From Bacillota bacterium (lineage in GTDB: Bacteria; Bacillota; Clostridia; Lachnospirales; Lachnospiraceae), in the NCBI GenBank assembly GCA_023435645.1, contig JAEYRK010000053.1:32773-96772 (forward strand): a stretch of DNA of 64,000 bases, in the 5' to 3' direction. This document shows, piece after piece, positions 19,043-29,589 of the stretch. Every line of letters begins with the position of its first letter. The first letter of the stretch is position 1. The translations under genes and the position numbers were made by a program. The notes under the pieces were generated by a model. That model searched no databases, was not told where the DNA came from, and saw nothing but the letters and a program-made list of their open reading frames with translations.

Positions 19043-19636
19043 ATGGCAAATTTAAGAGGCACAAAGACACTTGAAAATCTGATGAAGGCATTTGCAGGCG
19101 AATCTCAGGCAAGAACAAGATACACCTATTTTGCATCTGTAGCAGGGAAAGAAGGATATAAGCAGATACAAAATATCTTTCTGGAGACAGCAGAGAATGA
19201 GAAGGAGCACGCTAAGGTATTTATGAAGCTTGCCCTGGAGCACCTGGATGGAGAGAATCCTGCACCGGTGGAAATCAATGCGACCTATCCCTTTGCCTAC
19301 GGAGACACGATAGCGAATTTAAAAGCAGCAGCCGCAGGAGAGCATGAGGAATGGGAAGTGGATTATCCTGCCTTTGCACAGATTGCGAAGGAGGAAGGCT
19401 TCCCGAATATTGCATCCAGTTTCCTGTTAATTGCAAAGGTTGAAAAGCATCATGAGGAAAGATATCGCAAGCTGCTAGAGAATATCGAGAATGGAACGGT
19501 TTTCAAGAAGGACGGCAAGGTATTCTGGAAATGCCTTAACTGCGGATATGTCCATGAAGGTGACAAAGCTCCGGAGCTCTGTCCTGCCTGTAAGCATCCG
19601 AAGGATTACTTCCAGCTGTTGGATGACTGCTTCTAG
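19043..19636 (+). CDS. rbr: Rubrerythrin
   Basis: 197 residues from ATG 19043, with AAGGAGG nine bases upstream; the longer frame from 18986 is leader. Residues 1-150 are the ferritin-like diiron domain with the carboxylate motifs ESQART, ENEKEHAKVF and EKHHEERY. Residues 160-197 are a rubredoxin domain with CLNCG and CPACKHP cysteine pairs. It reduces hydrogen peroxide in the cytosol of anaerobes using electrons from NADH-linked reductases. Monocistronic, with its own terminator. Confidence 0.96.
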   Translation: MANLRGTKTLENLMKAFAGESQARTRYTYFASVAGKEGYKQIQNIFLETAENEKEHAKVFMKLALEHLDGENPAPVEINATYPFAYGDTIANLKAAAAGEHEEWEVDYPAFAQIAKEEGFPNIASSFLLIAKVEKHHEERYRKLLENIENGTVFKKDGKVFWKCLNCGYVHEGDKAPELCPACKHPKDYFQLLDDCF

Positions 19637-19683
19637 GCGATATCCTTGTGTTATTCTGTAATATCAAATGCATTCGATGACAG

Positions 19684-19713
19684 AGGCACCGTTATGGGTT
19701 CATAATGGTGCCT
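19684..19713 (+). terminator. Terminator of rubrerythrin gene
   Basis: AGGCACCGTTAT (19684-19695) pairs with ATAATGGTGCCT (19702-19713) with one G-T pair. The T-tail is weak. Confidence 0.75.
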
Positions 19714-19833
19714 TCCATACTTTCTTAATAATAATTTTACTTTTCTATATGGACAGGATGTGTTAAAATAGGATGACAAGACCGGCTACTATGATCTAGA
19801 AGAAGCAGTCATCAGAATTCGAGATAAGGGAGA

Positions 19834-20499
19834 ATGATTATGAGCAACCTTTTTAATATTGATAGTCCGATTTTAGTCTTCCTCAGTAAGATTACCGATA
19901 TCTTATTCCTGAGCATACTATGGGTATTCTTATGTATCCCGGTAATTACGATTGGACCTGCAACAACAGCATTATACTATGCTACAGTGAAGGTGATCCG
20001 TAAGGAGAGGGGATATTTGTTCCGGGAATTCTTTAAATCCTTCCGAATGAATTTTAAGAGGGGCGCAATTGTCGGAGTGATTCTCACAGTCATTTTTGCA
20101 GTCCTTATCTTTGATATCAATGTTTCCTGGCAGTCGCTCTCCGAGGATAGCAGCAAGGGATCCATATTTCTTGGGATATATTTAGCACTTACCTTCCTGG
20201 CAATCAGCTTTTCCTTGTTTGCGTTCCCGATTCTGTCCAGATTCGAGATGACGATAAAGCAATTGTTCAAGGCGGCTGTATTTATGTCCATGAAGCATCT
20301 TCCCTTTACCTTTGTTATGCTGGTGGTAATCGTAGCTTCTGCCGTCCTCACAATCTATATGCCGATGATGCTGTTCTTCGTTCCGGCCACCGTAACATTC
20401 CTCAACTCCTTCCCAATGGAGCATATCCTAAAGAAGTATATGCCGAAGTCGGATGGCCCCGGAGAAGAGACAGGGAAGGATGAATGGTATCTGGATTAA
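19834..20499 (+). CDS. DUF624 (YesL-like) membrane protein
   Basis: 221 residues with about five hydrophobic helices. The motif FLSILWVFLCIPVITIGPATTALYYA followed by a basic loop (KVIRKERGYLFREFFKSFRMNFKRG) is the DUF624/YesL signature. Family members are often coded beside carbohydrate ABC transporters and two-component systems, yet here the gene is alone between rubrerythrin and glnN. Role unknown. The first two in-frame ATGs, 19834 and 19840, are equally plausible; GGGAGA lies upstream. Confidence 0.85.
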   Translation: MIMSNLFNIDSPILVFLSKITDILFLSILWVFLCIPVITIGPATTALYYATVKVIRKERGYLFREFFKSFRMNFKRGAIVGVILTVIFAVLIFDINVSWQSLSEDSSKGSIFLGIYLALTFLAISFSLFAFPILSRFEMTIKQLFKAAVFMSMKHLPFTFVMLVVIVASAVLTIYMPMMLFFVPATVTFLNSFPMEHILKKYMPKSDGPGEETGKDEWYLD

Positions 20500-20596
20500 A
20501 CGGATTTTGTTGATTTCTAACAAACAACTAAATATTGTGAGATGCTTTTTGGCAATTTTCATAAAAAGTGATTTATTTAAAAAAAGTTCTTTTCTT

Positions 20597-20707
20597 TTCA
20601 CAGAAAACGTGATATAAACTATTATATATTATAAAAGTAAAGAGCAAAGGTGTTCTCAAAGATTTGAGGACACCTTTTTCTTAAATCTGAACCGGGGAGG
20701 ATAAGAT
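20597..20707 (+). promoter_or_regulatory. glnN promoter and attenuator-like leader
   Basis: TTCACA (20597-20602), 17 bp, TATTAT (20620-20625) would start transcripts near 20633. Within about 15 nt begins an intrinsic-terminator-like hairpin: AAAGGTGT-T-CTCAA (20646-20659) with TTGAG-G-ACACCTTT (20664-20677) and a T run to 20679. Since it stands between promoter and gene, it must be read through or regulated. No antiterminator partner is obvious. Confidence 0.65.
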
Positions 20708-22816
20708 ATGTCTGAGAGATTAACCGATTTATTTGGCATTGATGTGTTTAATGATGCAGCAATGGTAGAGCGTCTACCGAAGAAAATTTATTCGGCACTG
20801 AAAAAGACAATTGAGAATGGAGAGGACCTGGATCCAAACATTGCAGAAGTGGTTGCGAATTCAATGAAGGATTGGGCGATAGAACGTGGTGCTACGCACT
20901 ACACCCACTGGTTCCAGCCCATGACAGGGATCACGGCAGAGAAACATGATTCCTTCATTAGCCCTACCGTGGACGGCAAGGCGATCATGGAGTTCTCGGG
21001 TAAAGAGCTGATCAAGGGTGAGCCGGATGCATCCTCATTCCCCTCCGGCGGCCTACGTGCCACCTTTGAAGCAAGAGGATATACTGCATGGGATTGTACC
21101 TCACCGGCGTTTCTGCGTGAGGATGCCGGCGGAGTAACACTTTGTATTCCCACAGCTTTCTGCTCCTATACCGGAGAAGCACTGGATGTTAAGACCCCTC
21201 TGCTTCGCTCCATAGAGGCATTGAGTGAACAGGCAGTCCGTATCGTGAAGCTGTTCGGTCATACAGAGGTGAAACGGGTGACGCCCTCAGTTGGTCCGGA
21301 GCAGGAGTATTTCTTAGTAGATAAGGCGAAGTATCTGAAGAGAGAGGATTTAATCTTTGCAGGCAGAACCCTTTTCGGTGCAATGGCACCCAAGGGACAG
21401 GAGCTGGAGGATCACTACTTCGGAAGCATTAAGGAAAGAATCAGTTCCTTCATGAAGGAACTAAACACCGAGTTATGGAAGATGGGTGTTACTGCGAAGA
21501 CACAGCACAATGAGGTTGCTCCTGCTCAGCATGAGCTGGCACCGATTTATGCTACCGCTAATATCGCTACCGACCACAACCAGCTGGTGATGGAGTGTAT
21601 GAAGAAGGTGGCAAGTCGTCATGGTCTCGCTTGTCTGCTCCACGAGAAGCCGTTTGCAGGAGTGAACGGCTCCGGTAAGCATAATAACTGGTCTATTGTT
21701 ACCGATACAGGTAAGAACCTATTGGATCCCGGTAAGACACCTCATGATAATATACAGTATCTGCTGTTCTTAGCTGCAATATTGAAGGCGGTTGATGACC
21801 ATGCAGATTTACTCCGTGTGTCAGCCTCAAATCCCGGTAATGATCACAGATTGGGTGCAAATGAAGCTCCTCCGGCCATCATCTCCGTATTTGTTGGGGA
21901 GCAGCTTGAGGATGTTCTGGCACAGCTGATTGAGACAGGAGAAGCAAAGAGAAGTAAGGATGGTGGCAAGCTGAATGTCGGTGTTCATACGCTTCCCGAG
22001 CTGAGCAAGGATGCTACGGACCGTAACCGTACTTCACCGTTTGCATTTACCGGTAATAAATTTGAATTCCGTATGGTGGGCTCCTCTGCTTCCATCGGCT
22101 CCTGTAATACAGTACTGAATACCATTGTAGCTGATGTACTGTGTGAGATGGCGGATGTGCTGGAGAAGGCGGAAGATTTTGATCTGGCGGTTCATGATCT
22201 GATTAAGAAGACTGTGAGTGAACACAAACGGATTGTATTCAACGGCAATGGCTATTCTGAGGCCTGGGTGCAGGAGGCTGAGAGAAGAGGACTTCCGAAT
22301 ATCAAATCCATGGTGGAGGCGATTCCTTATCTGGATTCTGACAAAGCAATAAAGCTCTTCAAGAAGCATAAGGTGTTCTGTGAAACAGAGCTGCATTCCC
22401 GTGCCGAGATTATGTATGAGTCCTATTCCAAGGCAATTAATATAGAAGCCAAGACAATGATTTCTATGGCAAGCGTGAAGTTTATACCAGCAGTCATCAC
22501 CTTTACCAAGAATTTGGCAGATACGATTAATGCGATTAAGGCAGCAGTTCCGGATACGGATATCAGCGTACAGGCAGACCTTCTTAAGGAGACCTCAGCG
22601 CTTCTGGCAAAGGCCCAGGCTGCTTTAAAGGATCTGCAGGCTAAGACGGCTAAGGCAAATGCCATTGAAGAAGGCCATAAGAAAGCAGAAGCCTTCTATC
22701 AGGAGGTAGTTCCTGCGATGGCAGAATTAAGAGCACCGATTGATTCTCTGGAGGTTATTGTGGATAAGAGTCTATGGCCCGTACCTACCTATGGAGATTT
22801 ATTGTTTGAAGTTTAG
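20708..22816 (+). CDS. glnN: Glutamine synthetase type III
   Basis: 702 residues, the long GSIII class rather than the roughly 450-residue GSI. Makes glutamine from glutamate, ammonia and ATP. Class motifs include [14 protein letters not shown], the metal-binding GPEQEYFL and the ATP-site segment [16 protein letters not shown]. The C-terminal 150 residues are a helical GSIII-specific extension. Fits a diazotroph that must assimilate ammonium. GGGGAGG precedes ATG 20708, and a terminator-like hairpin lies in the leader. Confidence 0.96.
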   Translation: MSERLTDLFGIDVFNDAAMVERLPKKIYSALKKTIENGEDLDPNIAEVVANSMKDWAIERGATHYTHWFQPMTGITAEKHDSFISPTVDGKAIMEFSGKELIKGEPDASSFPSGGLRATFEARGYTAWDCTSPAFLREDAGGVTLCIPTAFCSYTGEALDVKTPLLRSIEALSEQAVRIVKLFGHTEVKRVTPSVGPEQEYFLVDKAKYLKREDLIFAGRTLFGAMAPKGQELEDHYFGSIKERISSFMKELNTELWKMGVTAKTQHNEVAPAQHELAPIYATANIATDHNQLVMECMKKVASRHGLACLLHEKPFAGVNGSGKHNNWSIVTDTGKNLLDPGKTPHDNIQYLLFLAAILKAVDDHADLLRVSASNPGNDHRLGANEAPPAIISVFVGEQLEDVLAQLIETGEAKRSKDGGKLNVGVHTLPELSKDATDRNRTSPFAFTGNKFEFRMVGSSASIGSCNTVLNTIVADVLCEMADVLEKAEDFDLAVHDLIKKTVSEHKRIVFNGNGYSEAWVQEAERRGLPNIKSMVEAIPYLDSDKAIKLFKKHKVFCETELHSRAEIMYESYSKAINIEAKTMISMASVKFIPAVITFTKNLADTINAIKAAVPDTDISVQADLLKETSALLAKAQAALKDLQAKTAKANAIEEGHKKAEAFYQEVVPAMAELRAPIDSLEVIVDKSLWPVPTYGDLLFEV

Positions 22817-22862
22817 GAGATCTGCTCCTTATTCTCAGGGGGATATCACCTGTTAGATCTGA

Positions 22863-22961
22863 GGGTCTGTTTCATAACTCCAATGTTCTTATACGGAAGG
22901 AGGGTTTTGGTTATCACTAGCCAAAACCCTCCTTCCGGAGGATAGAAGTATGGGACAGCCC
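22863..22961. repeat. Palindromic repeat element, copy 1
   Basis: A perfect 17-bp stem (22894-22910 with 22921-22937, loop 22911-22920) sits inside imperfect outer arms that begin GGGTCTGTTTCATAACTCC and end with a complementary GGGACAGCCC. The left arm matches the element at 58236-58306 closely. It may also terminate glnN transcripts. Confidence 0.75.
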
Positions 22962-22981
22962 TTTTATGATGTAAATTCTTC

Positions 22982-23010
22982 TTGACATTTGACCCATTAT
23001 CCTATATATT
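22982..23010 (+). promoter_or_regulatory. Promoter of the fab operon
   Basis: TTGACA (22982-22987), exactly 17 bp, TATATT (23005-23010). The FabT operator begins at the last two bases of the -10 element. Confidence 0.85.
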
Positions 23011-23023
23011 TTGATTATCAAAA
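23009..23023. promoter_or_regulatory. FabT operator
   Basis: TTTTGAT-T-ATCAAAA is a perfect palindrome and equals the known FabT box core TTTGATTATCAAA of streptococci and other Firmicutes. It covers the end of the -10 and the start point, so bound FabT would block transcription of its own operon. Confidence 0.9.
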
Positions 23024-23078
23024 TGTTTGCAATGCAAAGCAAATACAGGTTTGATACAAATGTTTAGGGGTGAACTAG

Positions 23079-23555
23079 GTGAAGGAAAAATTCATGGAAA
23101 TCAATAAGCTGCTTGTTGAGATTTATGATGATATTATTCATATTGAAGAATATTCAATTAAGCAGGGGGCCTTTAGCGACCTTTCCATTACTGAGATACA
23201 CACAGTGGAGGCCGTTGGCTTATACGGTTCTAAGACAATGTCTGAGATAGCAGCTGAGCTGGAGATTACGATGGGAACCTTGACGACAGCAGTGGATAAG
23301 CTGATCCGTAAGGGATATCTGGAACGCAACAGAAGTGATTCTGACCGAAGGATTGTGAATGTGAGCCTGACGCAGCGGGGGAAGCTGGCTTACCGTATCC
23401 ATGAGAAGTTTCATTTGGATATGGTGAAAGCGATTATGAGTGATTTTAACACGGAAGAGGAAGAAATCCTTCTGATTGCCCTCCGAAAGCTGAACATGCA
23501 CCTGAAGGAGATTTATAAGCCCACCGGTGATAAAGACGGTAAGGGCAGTAAATAA
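23079..23555 (+). CDS. fabT: MarR-family regulator FabT of fatty-acid synthesis
   Basis: 158 residues with a MarR winged helix: helix-turn-helix MSEIAAELEITMGTLTTAVDKLIRKGYLER, wing NRSDSDRRIVNVSLT. First gene of the fatty-acid operon and placed directly behind a FabT box, so the assignment as autoregulator is strong. In studied FabT systems long-chain acyl-ACP is the co-repressor. The start is GTG 23079 with AGGGGTG upstream; ATG 23094 with AAGGA is possible too. Confidence 0.9.
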   Translation: MKEKFMEINKLLVEIYDDIIHIEEYSIKQGAFSDLSITEIHTVEAVGLYGSKTMSEIAAELEITMGTLTTAVDKLIRKGYLERNRSDSDRRIVNVSLTQRGKLAYRIHEKFHLDMVKAIMSDFNTEEEEILLIALRKLNMHLKEIYKPTGDKDGKGSK

Positions 23556-23626
23556 TTCCATTCATCAAGATTGCAAGGCATAGCGGGCTACGATTATGTG
23601 AATGATTTAGCGGGAGGACTAACAAA

Positions 23627-24604
23627 ATGAAGCATGCAGTAGTCATTGGTACCGGAAGCTATGTTCCGGAGAACGTAATAACAAATGATAATCTATCGGA
23701 ATTAGTGGAAACCAGTGACGAATGGATTGTTACAAGAACAGGCATAAGTGAACGGAGGATTACTACTGGTGAGAATACCTCCGAGCTGGCATATAAGGCG
23801 GCAGCCAGAGCGCTGGAGCAGGCAGGACTGGATCCAAGAGAGCTTGACCTGATTATCTGCGCTACAATTACACCGGATTCCTTTATGCCGTCCACTGCCT
23901 GCATCGTACAGGATAAGCTGGGGGCGGTGAACGCAGCAGCCTTTGATCTCACAGCAGCCTGTACCGGTTTAATCTATGGGATGGTCACGGCAGATCAGTT
24001 CATAGCCTCCGGTATGTACCAGAAGGTATTGGTCATCGGTGCGGAGACAGTTTCCAAGGTACTAGATTGGGGCGACCGGGCTACCTGTGTTCTGTTTGGT
24101 GACGGAGCCGGAGCGGTGGTGCTTTCCTCAGAAGGGAGCAGTAAGGGGATATTAGCCTCCTATCTGGCGGCGGACGGCAGTAAGCAGGCTATGCTGACCT
24201 GTCCGGCCATTCCACTAAGGAATCCTTTTGTCAAGCAGGAGGAGTATGGGATGGTGTCAAAGATAGAGATGCAGGGTCAGGAGGTATTCAAATTCGCTGT
24301 GCGTGCGGTTACAGATAGTATTCAGAAGGTTCTCGCCATTGCCGGTATGACTCCTGAGGAGATCAGATATATCATCCCCCATCAGGCAAACAGGAGAATC
24401 ATCGAACAGGCAGCAAAATTCTGCGAGATTCCTCTTGAGAAATTTTATGTTAACCTGGGTCGGTATGGAAATACCTCGGCTGCTACGATAGGAATCGCAA
24501 TGGATGAGCTAATGCAAAAGCAAGGACTAAATCCCGGAGATAGAGTGATTTTGGTAGGCTTCGGCGGAGGAATGACCAACGGAGCAATTCTTCTGGAGAT
24601 ATAG
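23627..24604 (+). CDS. fabH: 3-oxoacyl-ACP synthase III
   Basis: 325 residues. Starts fatty-acid chains by condensing acetyl-CoA (or branched acyl-CoA) with malonyl-ACP. The catalytic triad is visible as Cys in DLTAACTGL, His in IIPHQANRRI and Asn in LGRYGNTSAA. The typical ending is GDRVILVGFGGGMTNGAILLEI. GGGAGG precedes ATG 23627. It lies 71 bp after fabT. Confidence 0.97.
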   Translation: MKHAVVIGTGSYVPENVITNDNLSELVETSDEWIVTRTGISERRITTGENTSELAYKAAARALEQAGLDPRELDLIICATITPDSFMPSTACIVQDKLGAVNAAAFDLTAACTGLIYGMVTADQFIASGMYQKVLVIGAETVSKVLDWGDRATCVLFGDGAGAVVLSSEGSSKGILASYLAADGSKQAMLTCPAIPLRNPFVKQEEYGMVSKIEMQGQEVFKFAVRAVTDSIQKVLAIAGMTPEEIRYIIPHQANRRIIEQAAKFCEIPLEKFYVNLGRYGNTSAATIGIAMDELMQKQGLNPGDRVILVGFGGGMTNGAILLEI

Positions 24605-24693
24605 CGAAACAGGTCAAAGAATTTAGGAGAAGCAAAGCCTCTCCTAGGTAAAATAAATAAAAACCATTTAATATGAATTATGGAGGGATAAAA

Positions 24694-24930
24694 ATGAATT
24701 TAGAAAAAATTAAAGAGGTTGTAGCTGAGCAGTTAGGAGTTGAGGTTTCAGAGCTTAAGAAGGAAACGAATCTAAAGGATGATCTGAACGCTGATTCCCT
24801 AGACCTTTTCCAGATTATCATGTCCTTAGAGGAAGCGTTTGAACTTGAGATTCCTACCGAAGATACCGAGAGCATCAGCACCATTGGAGATATCGAAAGC
24901 TATATCAATAGCAAAAAAGAAGAAGAGTAA
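24694..24930 (+). CDS. acpP: Acyl carrier protein
   Basis: 78 residues from ATG 24694 with GGAGGG upstream; the frame from 24673 reads through that site. Carries growing acyl chains on 4'-phosphopantetheine, attached to the serine of DLNADSLDLFQ. Strongly acidic and helical, ending in a Lys/Glu tail. The place between fabH and fabK is the standard order. Confidence 0.97.
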   Translation: MNLEKIKEVVAEQLGVEVSELKKETNLKDDLNADSLDLFQIIMSLEEAFELEIPTEDTESISTIGDIESYINSKKEEE

Positions 24931-24977
24931 GGTTTGGTAGGGGAGTCAGAGCTCCCGGAAAGGCATGGGCGGATGAT

Positions 24978-25910
24978 ATGAAATCGCGCATTTGTAAAAT
25001 ATTGAATATAGAATATCCTATTTTCCAGGGAGCAATGGCTAGAATATCGGATGCATCCTTAGCAGCAGCTGTAGCGGAGGCAGGAGGACTTGGCATCATT
25101 GCAGGAGGTACTGCTCCGGTCGATTATATCAGGTCTGAGGTAAGAAAGGCCAAGCGTATGACAAGCAAACCCTTCGGTGTCAATATCATGCTACTCAGTG
25201 AGAATGTGGATGAGCTGGCGAAACTGGTGTGCGAGGAAGGGGTCAAGGTAGTTACTACCGGCGCAGGGACACCGGGTAAGTATATGGAGATGTGGAAGGA
25301 CCATGGAATTAAGGTGATTCCTGTTGTACCTTCTGTAGCAATTGCAAAGAGAATGGTACGTAGCGGCGCAGACGCAGTGATTGCTGAGGGTACCGAATCC
25401 GGTGGCCATGTTGGTGAGTTGACCACCATGGTGCTGGTTCCTCAGGTAGTAGATGCAGTGGAGGTGCCGGTCATTGCAGCCGGAGGGATCGGTGACGGAA
25501 GAGGGATCGCAGCCGCCTTTATGCTGGGGGCTGATGCAGTACAGCTCGGAACTCGTTTTCTGACCGCCCATGAGTGTACGGTTCATCAGAGTTATAAACA
25601 GAAGGTATTGGATGCCAAGGATATCGATACCGTGGTTACCGGACGCCGTACCGGGCATCCTGTCAGGGTCTTGAAGAACAAGCTGGCCCGTCAATTCATG
25701 GAGCTGGAGGCATCAGGTGCTGCGGCAGAGGAGTATGAGAAGCTGGGAGTCGGTGCCTTAGCCAAAGCAGTCGCTCAAGGTGATATTGATTACGGCAGTG
25801 TCATGGCAGGGCAGGTCGCAGCCTTGATAAGGAAGGAACAGAGCTGCCACGAGATTATTACAGAGCTAATGACTGAGGCAGAGAGTCTGCTTCACCGTGA
25901 TTGGACCTGA
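24978..25910 (+). CDS. fabK: Enoyl-ACP reductase II (FMN)
   Basis: 310 residues, a flavin TIM-barrel enzyme related to nitronate monooxygenase. Reduces trans-2-enoyl-ACP with NAD(P)H, replacing FabI, which is not seen here. Family motifs: PIFQGAMARISDASLAAAVAEAGGLG, EGTESGGHVGE, IAAGGIGDGRG and the phosphate-binding GADAVQLGTRFL. Its presence in the operon together with fabT is typical of Streptococcus and Clostridium lineages. Confidence 0.95.
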   Translation: MKSRICKILNIEYPIFQGAMARISDASLAAAVAEAGGLGIIAGGTAPVDYIRSEVRKAKRMTSKPFGVNIMLLSENVDELAKLVCEEGVKVVTTGAGTPGKYMEMWKDHGIKVIPVVPSVAIAKRMVRSGADAVIAEGTESGGHVGELTTMVLVPQVVDAVEVPVIAAGGIGDGRGIAAAFMLGADAVQLGTRFLTAHECTVHQSYKQKVLDAKDIDTVVTGRRTGHPVRVLKNKLARQFMELEASGAAAEEYEKLGVGALAKAVAQGDIDYGSVMAGQVAALIRKEQSCHEIITELMTEAESLLHRDWT

Positions 25911-25986
25911 GCTATGGCTCAGGATTTCGATAGCTTTCACCTGGTAGTGTGATTTGCAAACACCTAAGGGAGCCAAGGAGGATAGA

Positions 25987-26928
25987 ATGTCAAGGATTGC
26001 GTTATTATTTGCTGGGCAGGGGTCCCAGTATATCGGTATGGGAAAGGAGCTGTATGATTATTTCCCGGTCTGTAAGCAGGTCTTTGAGGAGGCAGATGAG
26101 AGCCTTCATAGGAAGCTTTCCGAGCTGATTTTTTACGGCAGAAAGGAGGAGCTGGACCTGACGGAAAATACACAGCCAGCCATTGTAACTATGTCGTTGG
26201 CAGCCTACCGTGCCTTTGCTCAATATGGGATAGAAGCGGATATGGCAGCAGGACTTAGTCTGGGCGAATATTCCGCCTTAACTGCCGCTGGTGTATTTAC
26301 GCTTTCCCAGGTGATTCCGCTGGTAAGAAAGCGCGGGCGCTTTATGCAGGAGGCAGTGCCGGAGGGCAGAGGCAAGATGACTGCAATCCTTGGTCTGGCG
26401 GAGGATAAGGTCAGGGCAGTCTGTGAGGAAGCGAGAAGCTACGGGATCGTGGAGCCCTCAAATTTTAACTGCCCCGGACAGATTGTAATTGGTGGTGAGA
26501 TCAAGGCAGTGGACGAAGCTGCCAGACGCTCCATGGAAATAGGTGCAATGAAAACCGTCGACCTTGCTGTCAGTGCTCCCTTTCATACCTCTATGCTAGA
26601 GCCTGCGGCAAAAAGGCTGAGGGAGGAGCTGGAGCCGATGACTCTTTTAAAGCTGACACTTCCTGTCATCAGTAATGTAACAGCTGATTTCATCGGAGAG
26701 AGTAGTGAGGTGAAGGACCTGCTGTACCGGCAGGTCATGAGCAGTGTGCTATGGGAACAGACCATAAGGAAAATGGTGGACAGCGGTGTCAGACATTTTG
26801 TGGAGCTAGGGCCCGGGAGGATACTCTCCGGTTTTGTAAAGAAGGTGGAGAGAGGACTCTGTACTTATCATGTGGAGGACGTCGCATCGCTGGAATCAGC
26901 TGCCGGAGCGATCAGAGCGGCTAAATAG
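25987..26928 (+). CDS. fabD: Malonyl-CoA:ACP transacylase
   Basis: 313 residues from ATG 25987 ([14 protein letters not shown]) with AAGGAGG upstream; the longer frame from 25954 contains that site. Moves malonyl groups from CoA to ACP. The nucleophilic serine is in [11 protein letters not shown], the arginine in VRKRGRFMQ, and the histidine in VSAPFHTSM. It is followed by fabG after 13 bp. Confidence 0.96.
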   Translation: MSRIALLFAGQGSQYIGMGKELYDYFPVCKQVFEEADESLHRKLSELIFYGRKEELDLTENTQPAIVTMSLAAYRAFAQYGIEADMAAGLSLGEYSALTAAGVFTLSQVIPLVRKRGRFMQEAVPEGRGKMTAILGLAEDKVRAVCEEARSYGIVEPSNFNCPGQIVIGGEIKAVDEAARRSMEIGAMKTVDLAVSAPFHTSMLEPAAKRLREELEPMTLLKLTLPVISNVTADFIGESSEVKDLLYRQVMSSVLWEQTIRKMVDSGVRHFVELGPGRILSGFVKKVERGLCTYHVEDVASLESAAGAIRAAK

Positions 26929-26941
26929 AAAGGAAGCTAAT

Positions 26942-27682
26942 ATGCTGAAGGGAAAAATTGCAGTGGTAACCGGAGCCGGAAGAGGAATCGGCAGGGCGAT
27001 TGCCTTACAATTGGCCGAGTACGGGGCTAAGGTGGTAGTGAATTATCGTAACAGTGTCGCACAGGTGGAGGAGCTATTGGCTGCCATTCATAATAAGGGC
27101 GGGGATGCCCTGGCAGTGAGAGCGGATGTCAGCAAGGAAGAGGAAGCGAAGTCGCTGATCCAAGCCGCCGTGGAGCATTATGGAAGGGTTGATGTCCTTG
27201 TAAATAATGCAGGGATTACCAGAGATAATTTACTGATGCGGATGACAGAGGAAGAATTCGACAATGTGATGGATATTAATCTGAAGGGAACCTTCTTCTG
27301 CTTAAAGCACGCCGCAACGGTCATGCTAAAGCAGAGAAGCGGTAAGATAATCAACATTTCCTCCGTAGTTGGACTGACAGGAAATGTAGGCCAAACGAAT
27401 TATGCCGCCTCGAAGGCAGGCGTTATCGGTATGACGAAATCGGCAGCCAGAGAGCTGGCCAGCCGAGGAATAACAGTGAATGCAGTGGCGCCGGGCTTTA
27501 TCCAGACGGATATGACGGATGTGCTTCCGGAGAAGGTAAAGGAAGCCTGCATCGCCGGTATCCCATTAAAGCGCTTTGGAACAGCCGGTGAGATCGCCGG
27601 AGCAGTCAGCTTTCTGGCCTCAGAGGCGGCCGACTATATCACAGGCCAGGTGCTACAGGTGGATGGCGGCATGGTAATGTAG
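26942..27682 (+). CDS. fabG: 3-oxoacyl-ACP reductase
   Basis: 246 residues from ATG 26942 ([17 protein letters not shown]) with AAAGGAAG upstream; the frame from 26870 overlaps fabD and is not real. Reduces 3-oxoacyl-ACP with NADPH. SDR motifs: [14 protein letters not shown], Ser in ISSVVG and YAASKAG for the catalytic Tyr-Lys. It is one of two SDR enzymes in the window; this one belongs to fatty-acid synthesis by context. Confidence 0.96.
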   Translation: MLKGKIAVVTGAGRGIGRAIALQLAEYGAKVVVNYRNSVAQVEELLAAIHNKGGDALAVRADVSKEEEAKSLIQAAVEHYGRVDVLVNNAGITRDNLLMRMTEEEFDNVMDINLKGTFFCLKHAATVMLKQRSGKIINISSVVGLTGNVGQTNYAASKAGVIGMTKSAARELASRGITVNAVAPGFIQTDMTDVLPEKVKEACIAGIPLKRFGTAGEIAGAVSFLASEAADYITGQVLQVDGGMVM

Positions 27683-27698
27683 ATAGTGGAGGATTAAT

Positions 27699-28937
27699 AT
27701 GGATCGTAGAGTTGTAGTTACCGGAATGGGAGCGATTACCCCGATTGGAAACAGTGTGGCGGAGTTCTTTGCCGGAGTAAAGGGAGGAAGCTGCGGAATC
27801 GATTTTATCAGCGCCTTCGATACGGAGAATTTCACAGTTAAGCTCGCTGCCCAAGTGAAGAACTTTGATGCAAGGAATTATATGGATGCGAAGGAAGCCA
27901 AGAGGATGGACCGCTTCTCTCAATTTGCAGTGGCTGCCTCCAAGGAGGCAATTGAGGATGCCGGGCTTGAGCTTAGTGCACTGGATCCGGAACGCTTTGG
28001 TGTCATTGTAGGCTCCGGAATCGGCGGACTTGAAAATATCGAGAAGGAAGCAAGGACCTTGGCGGATAAGGGACCGAGAAGGGTGAACCCCTTATTCATC
28101 CCCATGATTATTACGAATATGGCGGCAGGTAATATTGCCATTCAATTCGGAGCTCTGGGCATCTGCACAAATATTGTGACAGCCTGTGCTACAGGAACTC
28201 ACAGTATCGGTGAGGCATATCGCAATATTAAGCACGGGTATGCGGATGTGATTCTGGCAGGAGGCACAGAAGCCTCCATTACTCCTTTGGGAGTTGCAGG
28301 CTTTACCTCCTTGACCGCCTTGTCCACCAGTAAGGATCCCTCTCGAGCTTCCATCCCCTTTGATAAGGAAAGGGACGGCTTTGTTATGGGGGAAGGAGCC
28401 GGAATCCTCTTACTGGAAGAATATGAGCATGCGATAAAACGAGGTGCCAGACTATATGCAGAGATCGTTGGCTATGGTGCTACCTGTGATGCTTATCATA
28501 TTACCGCACCCTCTCCGGACGGATATGGTGGTACGAGAGCCATGAGACTGGCGATGCAGGAAGCAGGGATTACACCGAAGGAGATTTCCTATGTCAATGC
28601 ACATGGAACCAGTACTCCGATCAATGACCGCTTGGAGACACTGGCAATGAAGGCTGCTTTTGGTGAGGAGGTTTATCGAATACCGGTCAGCTCCACCAAA
28701 TCCATGATTGGACATCTCTTAGGAGCAGCCGGTGCAGTAGAAGCTGTTACCTGCGTTAAGGCGATGGATGAGGATTTTATTCCGGCAACCATTGGGTATC
28801 GGATACCGGATGAGGAATGTGACCTTGATTATGTACCTAACCAGGGCAGAACAGCCAAAATCAATTATGCAATGTCGAATTCCTTAGGCTTTGGCGGTCA
28901 TAATGCTACTGTCATATTTAAGAAAACGGAGGGGTAA
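27699..28937 (+). CDS. fabF: 3-oxoacyl-ACP synthase II
   Basis: 412 residues. Elongates acyl-ACP with malonyl-ACP. Catalytic Cys in [14 protein letters not shown], histidines in [13 protein letters not shown] and [16 protein letters not shown]. It lies 16 bp after fabG and only 2 bp before accB. AGTGGAGG precedes ATG 27699. Confidence 0.97.
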   Translation: MDRRVVVTGMGAITPIGNSVAEFFAGVKGGSCGIDFISAFDTENFTVKLAAQVKNFDARNYMDAKEAKRMDRFSQFAVAASKEAIEDAGLELSALDPERFGVIVGSGIGGLENIEKEARTLADKGPRRVNPLFIPMIITNMAAGNIAIQFGALGICTNIVTACATGTHSIGEAYRNIKHGYADVILAGGTEASITPLGVAGFTSLTALSTSKDPSRASIPFDKERDGFVMGEGAGILLLEEYEHAIKRGARLYAEIVGYGATCDAYHITAPSPDGYGGTRAMRLAMQEAGITPKEISYVNAHGTSTPINDRLETLAMKAAFGEEVYRIPVSSTKSMIGHLLGAAGAVEAVTCVKAMDEDFIPATIGYRIPDEECDLDYVPNQGRTAKINYAMSNSLGFGGHNATVIFKKTEG

Positions 28938-28939
28938 TC

Positions 28940-29467
28940 GTGGATTATAAGGCTATTATCAACTTAATGAAGGAAATGAATCAAACAGAGCTTACAAAGC
29001 TTGAGGTTGAATCTGAGGGAATTAGAATATGTCTGGAGAAAGCGGATCAGAAATCTGCTTCAGTGGTTTCGCAACCCCAGTTTATCCTGCCCCCACAGTT
29101 ACCTCATGGAACTTATATGGCGGCGGTACCGGAACCGAACACGGCAGCATCCCCTGGCAGCAATCAGGGAATACCCTTTGCTCATCCCACGGCTGAAGCT
29201 ACGGATCAGCCGTCGGCAGCAGAAACTGCTGCAACGAAGAAGCTGCTATCTCCAATGGTAGGTACCTTCTATGCTCAGGCAGCACCTGAGAAGCCTCCCT
29301 TCGTCAAGGTTGGGGATAAGGTGAAGAAGGGTCAGACCATCTGCATCATTGAAGCGATGAAGCTGATGAATGAAATTGAAAGTGAATATGATGGAGAAAT
29401 TGCAGAGCTACTTGTTGAGAACGAGGAAATGGTTGAATTTGGTCAGCCCCTGTTCCTGCTCCGGTAA
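28940..29467 (+). CDS. accB: Biotin carboxyl carrier protein of acetyl-CoA carboxylase
   Basis: 175 residues, starting at GTG 28940, two bases after the fabF stop, with GGAGGGG upstream. The N-terminal helical domain is followed by a Pro/Ala/Thr-rich linker (about residues 45-95) and a biotinyl domain ending in the canonical [12 protein letters not shown], whose lysine receives biotin. Carries carboxyl groups between AccC and AccDA. Confidence 0.96.
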   Translation: MDYKAIINLMKEMNQTELTKLEVESEGIRICLEKADQKSASVVSQPQFILPPQLPHGTYMAAVPEPNTAASPGSNQGIPFAHPTAEATDQPSAAETAATKKLLSPMVGTFYAQAAPEKPPFVKVGDKVKKGQTICIIEAMKLMNEIESEYDGEIAELLVENEEMVEFGQPLFLLR

Positions 29468-29589
29468 TTAATTCTGCCACCTAATAATGATCAGGTGATT
29501 ACAAAAGTTTATTACTGAGTGTGGGCTGTCTAATCAGACAGAGCGCTTGGTACTTAACATAACACCGTAAATAGTAAGAGAGGAATCCT

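Noticed and set aside
20646..20679. ANTAR-type antitermination site in the glnN leader
   Set aside because: Needs two hairpins with hexaloops of defined bases; only one hairpin is present and its loop is four bases.
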